Of a DNA stretch of 64,000 bases, positions 52,948-60,023 are shown one piece after another. Origin of the DNA: Spirochaetaceae bacterium (GTDB lineage: Bacteria; Spirochaetota; Spirochaetia; DSM-27196; PWMO01); NCBI GenBank assembly GCA_007693945.1, contig RECP01000052.1, positions 24,594 to 88,593 on the forward strand, in the 5' to 3' direction. Position 1 is the first letter of the stretch, and every line of letters starts with the position of its first letter. The position numbers were made by a program, and so were the translations under genes. The notes beneath the pieces are model-generated. The model searched no databases. It was not told where the DNA came from and was given only the letters and a program-made list of their open reading frames with translations.

Positions 52948-54134
52948 GACAGCCCAATGGCCGCCGACAACTCGCGCAGGCGGCAGTTGAGCCTGTCCCA
53001 ACCCTGCGGTGTCATCCTGACGCGCTCACCGCTGCAGACGGCATCGCCGTATTCGACCCAGGAGCTTAGCAGCCGGCGGACCGCCGCCTGCCGACCGGCT
53101 TCCAGTCCCCAGCAGAGCTCGGTGCGCGTCACTCCGACAGCGGTACGCAGCCCGAGCATGGCGCGTTCCAGTGTGCGCGCCGTACGACCGACGCGCTCGC
53201 GCCTGCCCCACGCTGTGCGGGTTGCCAGAAAACGACCCACGTCGGCAGCGTCACTGTAGCGCACCAGACTGCCGTCGCGTTGAGTGACCGCCGACACCGC
53301 CCCCGGCCCGACGCCGATATAGTCGCATGCCGTCCAGTACCCGAGATTGTGTTCGCATTCGCCGCCCGGGCGCGCGTAGTTCGAGATCTCGTAGCGGCCA
53401 TAGCCGCGGCCCTGTAGAACGCGCGCCGCGACCCGCATAACTTCAGCGGCACGGTTGGCACAGACTGCAAACGCGCGCCGCCCTATGCGCCGTTCCAGCG
53501 CCGTATCAGGCTCAACCGAGAGATCGTAGAGGCTGATGTGGTGCGTACCAAGGCCGCAGGCGCGCTCGACGTCGTCAACTGCCTCCAACACGCTCTGATC
53601 GAGAATCCCGCCGATCAGGTCGACCGACCACCGGCCGCCCCAACAGCCGGCAATCATCGATACGGCCGCCTCGATTGCGTCGATGCCGCTGCGGCGCCCC
53701 AGCAAACGCAGCAGCCGCGGTTGAAAGCTCTGTACGCCGACACTCAGCCGCGTGACGCCGCAGGCAGCCAGCAGTTCCAGCATTGCCTGGTCGACGTTCT
53801 CCGGATTGGTCTCGACGGTCCATTCCTTGACCGGCGCGCGCGTTGTGGCCGCGATCCCGCCCAGCAGCCGCCTCAGCAGCTCGACCGGCAGAAGAGTCGG
53901 GGTGCCTCCGCCGACATAGACGGTTGCGACCGGCGGATTGCCGCAGGCCCGAAGACGGGTACCCAGCAGGACAAGCGTCTTCTCGACCACCGAACGCAGC
54001 ACTTCAGAATCATCAAGCGCATGCGACAAGAAACCGCAGTAATCGCACCTGGCACGGCACCACGGTACGTGTACGTAGACGGCCGTCCCGCTCAGGGCCG
54101 CCGGTCGCGCGGCCTCAGTTGGCGGGAACACCAA
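52944..54134 (-). CDS. hemW: HemW-like radical SAM protein
   Basis: A protein of up to 396 residues. The radical SAM motif is in VHVPWCRARCDYCGFLSH (C-x3-C-x2-C), followed by VYVGGGTPTLLPVELLRRLL, the ETNPENVD segment, RLSVGVQSFQPRLLRLLGR and YEISNYARPGGECEHNLGYW. HemW is a heme chaperone, related to coproporphyrinogen dehydrogenase HemN but lacking its specificity. The start is uncertain: TTG at 54134 or GTG at 54131, both within the last codons of lepB2 and without a ribosome-binding sequence. The conserved sequence begins 15 residues later. Confidence 0.85.
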   Translation of the reverse strand: MVFPPTEAARPAALSGTAVYVHVPWCRARCDYCGFLSHALDDSEVLRSVVEKTLVLLGTRLRACGNPPVATVYVGGGTPTLLPVELLRRLLGGIAATTRAPVKEWTVETNPENVDQAMLELLAACGVTRLSVGVQSFQPRLLRLLGRRSGIDAIEAAVSMIAGCWGGRWSVDLIGGILDQSVLEAVDDVERACGLGTHHISLYDLSVEPDTALERRIGRRAFAVCANRAAEVMRVAARVLQGRGYGRYEISNYARPGGECEHNLGYWTACDYIGVGPGAVSAVTQRDGSLVRYSDAADVGRFLATRTAWGRRERVGRTARTLERAMLGLRTAVGVTRTELCWGLEAGRQAAVRRLLSSWVEYGDAVCSGERVRMTPQGWDRLNCRLRELSAAIGLS

Positions 54135-54867
54135 AACGCTGCAACGGCCAGTAGCGCAGGAAAACGCGTTGGCGCAGGTCGGCGCGAGACACGGGTCCGA
54201 AATGGCGCGAATCGACCGCGGCCGCCCGGTTGTCGCCCAGCACGAAATACTCGTCGGGACCGAGAGTCAGCGGCGCGCTGTCGCGAAACAGCAGCTGTCC
54301 GTCTCCCGCGGAAGCGTCACCGAGTTCAAGACTGTAGCGTGAGTGAGCCAGGGAGTGTTCCCCGGCGGACTGTGAGCTTCCGGCAGGGATAACCCGCGCC
54401 ACCCAGTTACTGATTTCAACGGTATCTCCCGGCAGACCGACAACGCGCATCACCACAAACGGGTTGTCCCACGCAGGCGCGCCGAACGCGGCCGCACTTA
54501 CACGATTGACAGTCAAAAAGCGCACCAGCGGATCGACAAGCCGCAGCAGCGTTGCGGGTTGGCTATGGTACGGTGAGGCAAGCACCACGATGTCGCTGCG
54601 TTGCGGTTCACGTAGTGCAGGGGTAGCCCACGGCAGCAGCGGCAGCTGGACGCCATACCCGACAGGGCTGGCCAGAACCCGGTCCGAGACGGCCAACGAT
54701 GGAGCCATCGAGCTGGAATCGATTCGCAGGGAGCTCACCAGCAACAGCGTCAGCAACTGATAGCCAAGAAACAGCAGCACCAGAAACCGGATCAGGCGCA
54801 GTGGACGGCGTCGCCGTGAGCGGTCATGATAGAGCGAATACCGGCGTGCCGCGCGTGATCTGAACAT
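54115..54867 (-). CDS. Signal peptidase I paralogue lacking the catalytic lysine
   Basis: A 250-residue protein with one N-terminal helix (LIRFLVLLFLGYQLLTLLLV) and the SPase I serine box SSSMAPSL near residue 52. It also has VVMRVVGLPGDTVEI (box D) and VLGDNRAAAVDSRHFGPV (box E). In box D the lysine that acts as general base (K in IKRxVGLPGD) is methionine, and the whole protein contains no lysine, so a Ser/Lys dyad cannot form. All other structural motifs are kept. It lies three bases after the active-looking lepB1 and overlaps hemW. It may be an accessory subunit, a non-catalytic paralogue, or an enzyme with another base. Confidence 0.8.
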   Translation of the reverse strand: MFRSRAARRYSLYHDRSRRRRPLRLIRFLVLLFLGYQLLTLLLVSSLRIDSSSMAPSLAVSDRVLASPVGYGVQLPLLPWATPALREPQRSDIVVLASPYHSQPATLLRLVDPLVRFLTVNRVSAAAFGAPAWDNPFVVMRVVGLPGDTVEISNWVARVIPAGSSQSAGEHSLAHSRYSLELGDASAGDGQLLFRDSAPLTLGPDEYFVLGDNRAAAVDSRHFGPVSRADLRQRVFLRYWPLQRFGVPAN

Positions 54868-54870
54868 AGC

Positions 54871-55860
54871 TTAACGAACCCGTCCGATGCGCCGCGGGGG
54901 CCAGTAACGGAACATCGCGCGACCGAGAACGCGGTTGGTGTGCACCGGACCGAAGTGCCGCCCGTCGCGCGAATTGTCACGATTGTCGCCCAACAGCAGC
55001 ATGCGGCTCTCCGGCACGTACCACCCCTGGCTGAAGATCGAGCGACGCGCCGCAAGCCGGCGATTATGCGGCTGTGCCGAATAGACGGTGTTGGTGCGCA
55101 CGCTGTCGATGTGATAAGCGTCCGGGAAACCGTAGCCCTGCAGGCGACGAATTGCCTCCGCACCTTCGGGATCCGCCGTCAGATTGAGATCCTGCTGACC
55201 GATTGCCCGACCGGCATAGGTGAACAGCGCGTAGTCATCAGGTTCGATCATGCGCCGCACACGATAGTTGATGCCGGCACGCTGCTGAAAGCTGAGTTCG
55301 TCCATCCACTGCGCTTCGCCGTGGGGGCGAATCTCCAGCACGCCGTCACGTGCGCGGAAGCGGTCGTGATCGACACCCACGGCACGCTTGATCAGAAAAT
55401 GCGCCCGCGGTCGACCGAACTCGTCTCGGTCTATGTCGACCATCGAGAGCGTAACCATGTAGATGATGCGCTGCAAGATGTCGAACAGCGGCCCCCTGCC
55501 GATATACGACGGATTCTCGAAGATCACCACTTCGTTCCGTACCGGCTCGGCGAAGCCCGAGGTCTTGAACATGCCGGGCACCAGTTCCGGTCCATAGATC
55601 ATCTTATTGACAAAAATGCGGTCCTGCTCAAGTAGCGTGTCAATCATGGACCCCGACGGGATCTGGTACGCCTGCAGCAGGTACTGGTTGATCAGCAATA
55701 CCACGCACGCAGCCCATATGAAGGCTTCAAGCCAGTCGAGAATCTGGTTTTTCTTTTTCTGCTTCTCGTGGCGAACAATCTTCCGTCGTTTGCGCCATGT
55801 CAACACCTTCTCGGTGACGCTCACCAACGAGTCACGCCAATCGCGATCGCTGCGCTCCAT
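54871..55860 (-). CDS. lepB: Signal peptidase I
   Basis: A 329-residue leader peptidase. A basic cytoplasmic N-terminus of 40 residues is followed by a helix (LEAFIWAACVVLLINQYLLQ) and the catalytic serine in QIPSGSMIDTLLEQDRIFVN. The catalytic lysine is in FLIKRAVGVDHDR, and LLGDNRDNSRDGRHFGPV is box E. An extra segment between boxes D and E (about residues 190-260) makes it longer than the E. coli catalytic core. It removes signal peptides from exported proteins. The ATG at 55860 has no ribosome-binding sequence; a TTGTCA box is 34-39 bases upstream. Confidence 0.93.
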   Translation of the reverse strand: MERSDRDWRDSLVSVTEKVLTWRKRRKIVRHEKQKKKNQILDWLEAFIWAACVVLLINQYLLQAYQIPSGSMIDTLLEQDRIFVNKMIYGPELVPGMFKTSGFAEPVRNEVVIFENPSYIGRGPLFDILQRIIYMVTLSMVDIDRDEFGRPRAHFLIKRAVGVDHDRFRARDGVLEIRPHGEAQWMDELSFQQRAGINYRVRRMIEPDDYALFTYAGRAIGQQDLNLTADPEGAEAIRRLQGYGFPDAYHIDSVRTNTVYSAQPHNRRLAARRSIFSQGWYVPESRMLLLGDNRDNSRDGRHFGPVHTNRVLGRAMFRYWPPRRIGRVR

Positions 55861-55892
55861 TGCTGCTGCACGCTATCACGGAACCTGAAACG

Positions 55893-55922
55893 TTGACAAG
55901 CCGGCGACGCGCTTCCTATAAT
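55893..55922 (+). promoter_or_regulatory. Consensus sigma-70 promoter of the PEGA/SUMF1 gene
   Basis: TTGACA (55893-55898) and TATAAT (55917-55922), both perfect matches, are 18 bases apart. The transcript should start within about three bases of the ATG at 55932. On the other strand the same bases read TTGTCA and may serve as -35 of lepB1. Confidence 0.75.
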
Positions 55923-55931
55923 GCCGGGCAT

Positions 55932-57569
55932 ATGGCAAAAAAACGCCCGCAGCCTCGCGTCGATCCCGAATCGGTGCATGTGCGGCTCGGACCGCTGTTC
56001 GGGCTGGCGCCCAGAACCTGGTTACCGGCAGCATGTGGCGCTATTGTTCTGTTGCTGCTCTTCATTCTGCTGCTGCTGCCCGGAATTCGCAGACCCGGGG
56101 CACTGGTAGAGATGTATTCGACCCCCAGCGGCGCCTCGGTGTACGTCGACGGTCGCCGCGTCGGAGCAACACCGCTGACAATGCAACTTCCCGCGGGAAG
56201 ACGCTCCATCGAGTACCGCCGTGCGCAGTTCGAGACGGCCCGCACAGAGCTGACGGTCCCGAACCGCCTGTTCGGCAGCCGCTTTTTCCCGGCCCGCCTG
56301 ACACTGCACCAGAGGCTGCAGCTCGATGATCCGCGGGCACTGGTGGACGCGGTTGCTTCCGAATACGCCGGCTGGGCCATTATCGGATCGGCAAGCGCCC
56401 AGTATCAGTTCCCGTGGACCCTCTCGCACGGTGTATCAGATCTTGCCGCCGACAGCGACGCTCTGGCAGGGTACGGCCGGCCTCTCCTGCAGGCGGCCCT
56501 CTCGGATGTGCGCTCGGATGCCATGCTGCGCGACTATTTGCGCGCCTCGGCGCTTGCGGCGTCCGGGGGAAACGCCGCCCTTCCGGTACACATGCTCGAT
56601 CTGTTCACCACGGTGACTCACCTGGTTGAAACCCGCCCCAATCTGGGAACGCTGTTCGCCGCCGCGCTCTCCGGAGAGCTGCGCGATGAGTATCAGGCTT
56701 CGGAATGGTACACCGAGGGACTGGCCCGGCAGACCACCCGTCTGCTGCCGCACACCACCGAGGGTGGGCCGGACGTGCAGTCCAACGGAATCATTACGGT
56801 CGGCGGCAGTACCTTCCGCCATCTGTCGGGCGGCGGATTTGTTATGGGCATGCCCGCCGACGGTGATGACCGTGCGGGCGTCGAAGCCCTGTACCGCCCG
56901 CACCTGGCAGAAGTTTCCGAGTTCTATATCCAGCAGACCCCCGTCACTCGAGCCGCGTACCGCGACTTCCTATCCGATAACCCCTACTGGCGCGAGGACA
57001 ACCGCGAGACACTCATCGAAGACGGTGTGGCTACTCCCGACTATCTACGCAGCTGGGGCTATCGGACGGCTGAATCCGACGACGATCTGCTGCCCGCCAG
57101 CGAGGTATCCTACTTCGCGGCGGTAGCCTACTGCCAATGGTTCGGCACGCAATTGCCTGCCGCACTGGACGGCTGGACGGTTCGACTGCCGTACGAGGCG
57201 GAATACGAGTGGGCCGTTCTTGCCAACGCATCCGAAGGCTACGATTCCGGCTTCCGCCGGACTTCCGACCAGTCGGAACCTTATGCGGTGGCCCAATTCG
57301 ATGCCGGCCAGTTTGCTATCTACGATCTGCTCGGAAATGTCTGGCATTGGACCGCCGCATGGTATCGGCCGGCCGACTACCTGACGCGCGAACACCCCTA
57401 TTCGCCGTACACCCAATCCCGGCCGCCCGCGGCCGCCGAGAAAGCGGTGCGTGGAGGGTCGTGGGTCAACAGTGCGCGCACGATCAGTGCCATTACACGC
57501 GGCGCGCAGCCTCCGCACTGGGCGTCCCCGTTTCTCGGGTTTCGTCCGGTCATTTCTCAGGAGTCGTGA
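55932..57569 (+). CDS. Membrane-anchored PEGA and SUMF1 (FGE-sulfatase) domain protein
   Basis: A 545-residue protein with a short cytoplasmic tail, a membrane helix (IVLLLLFILLLLPGI, about residues 38-55) and a PEGA domain (VEMYSTPSGASVYVDGRRVG, about 58-130). A helical middle follows, then a C-terminal SUMF1 domain (about 310-545): GGGFVMGMPADGDDRAGVE, YIQQTPVTRAAYRDFL, VRLPYEAEYEWAVLA, YDLLGNVWHWTAAWY, VRGGSWVNSARTISAITRG. The paired cysteines of formylglycine-generating enzymes near the C-terminus are missing, so a binding role is more likely than FGE activity. The start at 55932 directly follows the promoter. Its stop overlaps the smpB start (TGATG). Confidence 0.75.
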   Translation: MAKKRPQPRVDPESVHVRLGPLFGLAPRTWLPAACGAIVLLLLFILLLLPGIRRPGALVEMYSTPSGASVYVDGRRVGATPLTMQLPAGRRSIEYRRAQFETARTELTVPNRLFGSRFFPARLTLHQRLQLDDPRALVDAVASEYAGWAIIGSASAQYQFPWTLSHGVSDLAADSDALAGYGRPLLQAALSDVRSDAMLRDYLRASALAASGGNAALPVHMLDLFTTVTHLVETRPNLGTLFAAALSGELRDEYQASEWYTEGLARQTTRLLPHTTEGGPDVQSNGIITVGGSTFRHLSGGGFVMGMPADGDDRAGVEALYRPHLAEVSEFYIQQTPVTRAAYRDFLSDNPYWREDNRETLIEDGVATPDYLRSWGYRTAESDDDLLPASEVSYFAAVAYCQWFGTQLPAALDGWTVRLPYEAEYEWAVLANASEGYDSGFRRTSDQSEPYAVAQFDAGQFAIYDLLGNVWHWTAAWYRPADYLTREHPYSPYTQSRPPAAAEKAVRGGSWVNSARTISAITRGAQPPHWASPFLGFRPVISQES

Positions 57570-58036
57570 TGTCGGCCGACGAAGGCGCAACCAGGCTGCT
57601 GGCCAGGAACAGACGCGCGTTCTTTGACTTTACGGTTGAAGAAAGCCTGGAGTGCGGCATCGTGCTTCAGGGGACCGAAGTCAAGTCGCTGCGCGGCGGG
57701 AAGTTTTCGTTCTCGGACTCCTACGCCAGGATACGCGACAACGAGTTGTGGCTGATCGGATTGCATATCGCCGAATACAGCCACGGCAATATACACAATC
57801 ACGAGCCGCTGCGTGATCGCAAGCTGTTAATCCACCGGCAGGAACTCAAGCGGCTCAGACGCAAAGTCGATGAGCGCGGTTTCACGCTCATTCCGCTGCG
57901 CCTGTATCTTCGACAGGGACGCATCAAGCTCGAGGTGGGAGTCTGCCGCGGCAAGAAGAGCTACGACAAGCGCGAAAGCATCAAGCAACGTGACCAGAAG
58001 CGCGAGGCAGATCGCGAAATCCGCGGCCGCTTCTGA
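57569..58036 (+). CDS. smpB: tmRNA-binding protein SmpB
   Basis: A 155-residue protein that delivers tmRNA to stalled ribosomes. The motifs LLARNRRAFFDFTVEESLEC, GIVLQGTEVKSLRGGKFSF, ELWLIGLHIAEYSHGN and KLEVGVCRGKKSYDKRESI are present, and the C-terminal tail is Lys/Arg-rich as required for the mRNA channel. The ATG has AGGAG five bases before it and overlaps the preceding stop. Its RNA partner ssrA lies 1.5 kb downstream on the same strand. Confidence 0.96.
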   Translation: MSADEGATRLLARNRRAFFDFTVEESLECGIVLQGTEVKSLRGGKFSFSDSYARIRDNELWLIGLHIAEYSHGNIHNHEPLRDRKLLIHRQELKRLRRKVDERGFTLIPLRLYLRQGRIKLEVGVCRGKKSYDKRESIKQRDQKREADREIRGRF

Positions 58037-58068
58037 TACGACAGACACCCCGACAAGGAGCACGCACG

Positions 58069-58845
58069 ATGAACGGGACGTCACAGGCCGAGCTCGCCGG
58101 CTACGCTGAGGCTGCGGTTGAGATTGCACGCGAGGCCGGCCGGCTGACCACGCAATACTACCGCAGCGCCATAACGGTCGAACGAAAGGACGACGATTCT
58201 CCGGTGACGGTTGCCGACCGCGAAGCCGAAGCCCTTATCCGCAGGCGACTGCGAAAACGCTTCCCCGATCACGGTGTGCTCGGAGAGGAAGCCGGTCTGG
58301 ATGGCCCGGATTCAGCGTGGCGCTGGATCATCGATCCGATCGACGGAACCCAGTCGTTCATCCACGGCATACCACTCTATGCGCAACTGATTGCGCTGAG
58401 CTGGAACGAGACACCGCTGCTAGGGGTGATCCATAACCCCGTGCTCGACGAAACTGTCTGGGCGTGGCAGGACGGCGGCTGCTTCTACAACGGCAAACCG
58501 ACCCGTGTCCGCGACAACCCCGCTCTACATCAAGCGTGGGTGCATACCTGCGACCCCGCTGACCTGGCGCGGCGACAGCCGCAGTTCACCAGCCGCCTGC
58601 TGCACGCAATTGGCTCGATGCGCACCTGGTCGGACGCCCACGGCTATCTGCTGGTGGCAACCGGCCGCGCCGACGCCTGCCTCGACCCGGTCATGGCGGC
58701 CTGGGACATTGCCCCGATGTACCCGATAATCGAAGAAGCCGGTGGGCGCGCCAGCGACTTCAAGGGCGTTCGTTCGCCGCTGGGGAACAATCTGATCGCC
58801 GCCACGCCGCGTATTCATCAGCAGTTACTCGATCTGCTGGACTGA
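58069..58845 (+). CDS. Inositol-monophosphatase-family phosphatase, possibly histidinol-phosphatase (HisN type)
   Basis: A 258-residue Mg2+-dependent phosphatase. Motifs: SPVTVADREAEALIRRRL, GVLGEEAGLDG, metal site WIIDPIDGTQSFIHGIPLYA and WDIAPMYPIIEEAGGRASDF. The stretch DGTQSFIHGIPLYAQLIAL is closer to HisN-type histidinol phosphatases than to SuhB, but the substrate cannot be fixed by sequence alone. AAGGAG lies about eight bases before the ATG. It follows smpB after 32 bases. Confidence 0.75.
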   Translation: MNGTSQAELAGYAEAAVEIAREAGRLTTQYYRSAITVERKDDDSPVTVADREAEALIRRRLRKRFPDHGVLGEEAGLDGPDSAWRWIIDPIDGTQSFIHGIPLYAQLIALSWNETPLLGVIHNPVLDETVWAWQDGGCFYNGKPTRVRDNPALHQAWVHTCDPADLARRQPQFTSRLLHAIGSMRTWSDAHGYLLVATGRADACLDPVMAAWDIAPMYPIIEEAGGRASDFKGVRSPLGNNLIAATPRIHQQLLDLLD

Positions 58846-58859
58846 CCGCCATATACCGC

Positions 58860-59414
58860 TCACTGCTGCGTTATCGAGACGGTCACGCGCCCGCCGCGGG
58901 CCAGCTCCGGTTGCAGGCGAAACAGGTACCAGCCGTCCCGGCGGGTTCGGAATCGCAGCTCACCGCTGCGCGGGTCGAGCGACGCAACCTTGACTGCCGG
59001 CTTGCTTGCATCGGCCGGGAGCCGGTAGAGATCGGCAAACAGACGCGGCGGCCTCACTTGCGTATCGACGCCAATAGTAACCTCACGGCGCCGGGCCACG
59101 GAGAACCGGAACGTCGCGGCCTGCGGTTCGGCCGGATCGAACACGATCGTCTCCCTCAGCGGCAATACCAGAGCGCCATCCGCTCGTCGAGCCTCACTGT
59201 GCTCCAACACCTGCTCACCCACGGCAAGCCAGCGCGCACCGATATCCGACTCGTCGATACCCACGTCGTGCAACGCGTAGCGATAGCGGCTGAACGCGTC
59301 GTCAGGTCGGTATTCGAGGTTCACGCGTTCCGGTGCTCTGACGAACAGAATACCCGCTCCCACAGCCAGCCCCAGAAACAGCACGATGGTGAATGTCACG
59401 GTGCGGTTACTCAT
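58860..59414 (-). CDS. Membrane-anchored protein of unknown function
   Basis: A 184-residue protein with one N-terminal hydrophobic segment (VTFTIVLFLGLAVGAGILFV), which is a signal anchor or signal peptide, and a beta-rich extracytoplasmic region (TFRFSVARRREVTIGVDTQV, LRFRTRRDGWYLFRLQPELA) ending in VTVSITQQ. It could be a small beta-sandwich. No known family. The ATG at 59414 has no ribosome-binding sequence and sits seven bases after a TATGTT -10 box. An ATG four codons upstream is an alternative. Confidence 0.5.
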   Translation of the reverse strand: MSNRTVTFTIVLFLGLAVGAGILFVRAPERVNLEYRPDDAFSRYRYALHDVGIDESDIGARWLAVGEQVLEHSEARRADGALVLPLRETIVFDPAEPQAATFRFSVARRREVTIGVDTQVRPPRLFADLYRLPADASKPAVKVASLDPRSGELRFRTRRDGWYLFRLQPELARGGRVTVSITQQ

Positions 59415-59421
59415 GGTGCAC

Positions 59422-59451
59422 AACATAGTCAAAGGCGGACGGCGTTGACAA
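59422..59451 (-). promoter_or_regulatory. Promoter of the small membrane-protein gene, predicting a leaderless mRNA
   Basis: On the minus strand TTGTCA (59446-59451) and TATGTT (59422-59427) are 18 bases apart. The start of transcription would fall within about two bases of the ATG at 59414. The -35 overlaps the -35 of the divergent ssrA promoter. Confidence 0.5.
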
Positions 59452-59473
59452 GTGCACACCGTGGCGTTATGTT
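59445..59473 (+). promoter_or_regulatory. Sigma-70-type promoter of ssrA
   Basis: TTGACA (59445-59450, perfect) and TATGTT (59468-59473) are 17 bases apart. The transcript would start about 14 bases before the mature 5' end at 59494, as expected for a precursor processed by RNase P. Confidence 0.7.
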
Positions 59474-59493
59474 AAGCGTAAGGAATCCGGACC

Positions 59494-59845
59494 GGGGGTG
59501 TCACGGTTTCGACTGGAGAGTTGTCCGGGTATACGTTGCAGGTGGAGCGCCAACTCCTAAAAGGCACACCTTTATAGCTGCCGACGAAGCAGACTATACT
59601 CTGGCAGCAGCGTAAGCTGACCGCCACGGGCACCCGATGCGCCGTTCTGAGCGTCGGGATCGCTTGACAGAAATCAGGACTTACCCGCTGTCGGGTCCGC
59701 ACGGCAGAGGGGACATCACCGCGGGCTCAGGGAGAAGTTGGTGGGTTGCCCGACCGTGCTTTTCCCGAAATAACAACGGGCAGCTAAACCTGTAGACGCG
59801 TATGCCTCGCTCTTTAGGACGGGGGTTCGACTCCCCCCACCTCCA
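59494..59845 (+). ncRNA. ssrA: Transfer-messenger RNA (tmRNA)
   Basis: The 5' end GGGGGTG (59494-59500) pairs with CACCTCC (59838-59844) to form the tRNA-like acceptor stem, followed by discriminator A at 59845. The T arm GGGGGTTCGACTCCCCC and the 5' GTTTCGACTGG stretch are characteristic. The tag reading frame runs from 59577 or 59580 to the TAA at 59613-59615 and encodes (A)ADEADYTLAAA, with the usual degradation-signalling end LAAA. CCA is not encoded: the bases after A are TATCC. The remaining 178 bases to the next gene hold no other feature I could identify, and no clear terminator. Confidence 0.95.
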
Positions 59846-60023
59846 TATCCGAACGCAACGCCTGATTGTGACCGTTGACATGGCCCCCGATATGCACTAT
59901 CAGTCCGTTAACCCGCTGTCCGTGGCAGATCATCAATAGGCCAAATCCGGATCAGTTCGTCGGCCGGTTCCTTGTTCATCGTCTGCCGGAGCTCTCGGAC
60001 CCGGCACAGCAGCAACCGGCGGG

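Noticed and set aside
59846..60023. tRNA or small gene after ssrA
   Set aside because: No cloverleaf-like arms, no start codon with a ribosome-binding site and no clear terminator were seen in these 178 bases.
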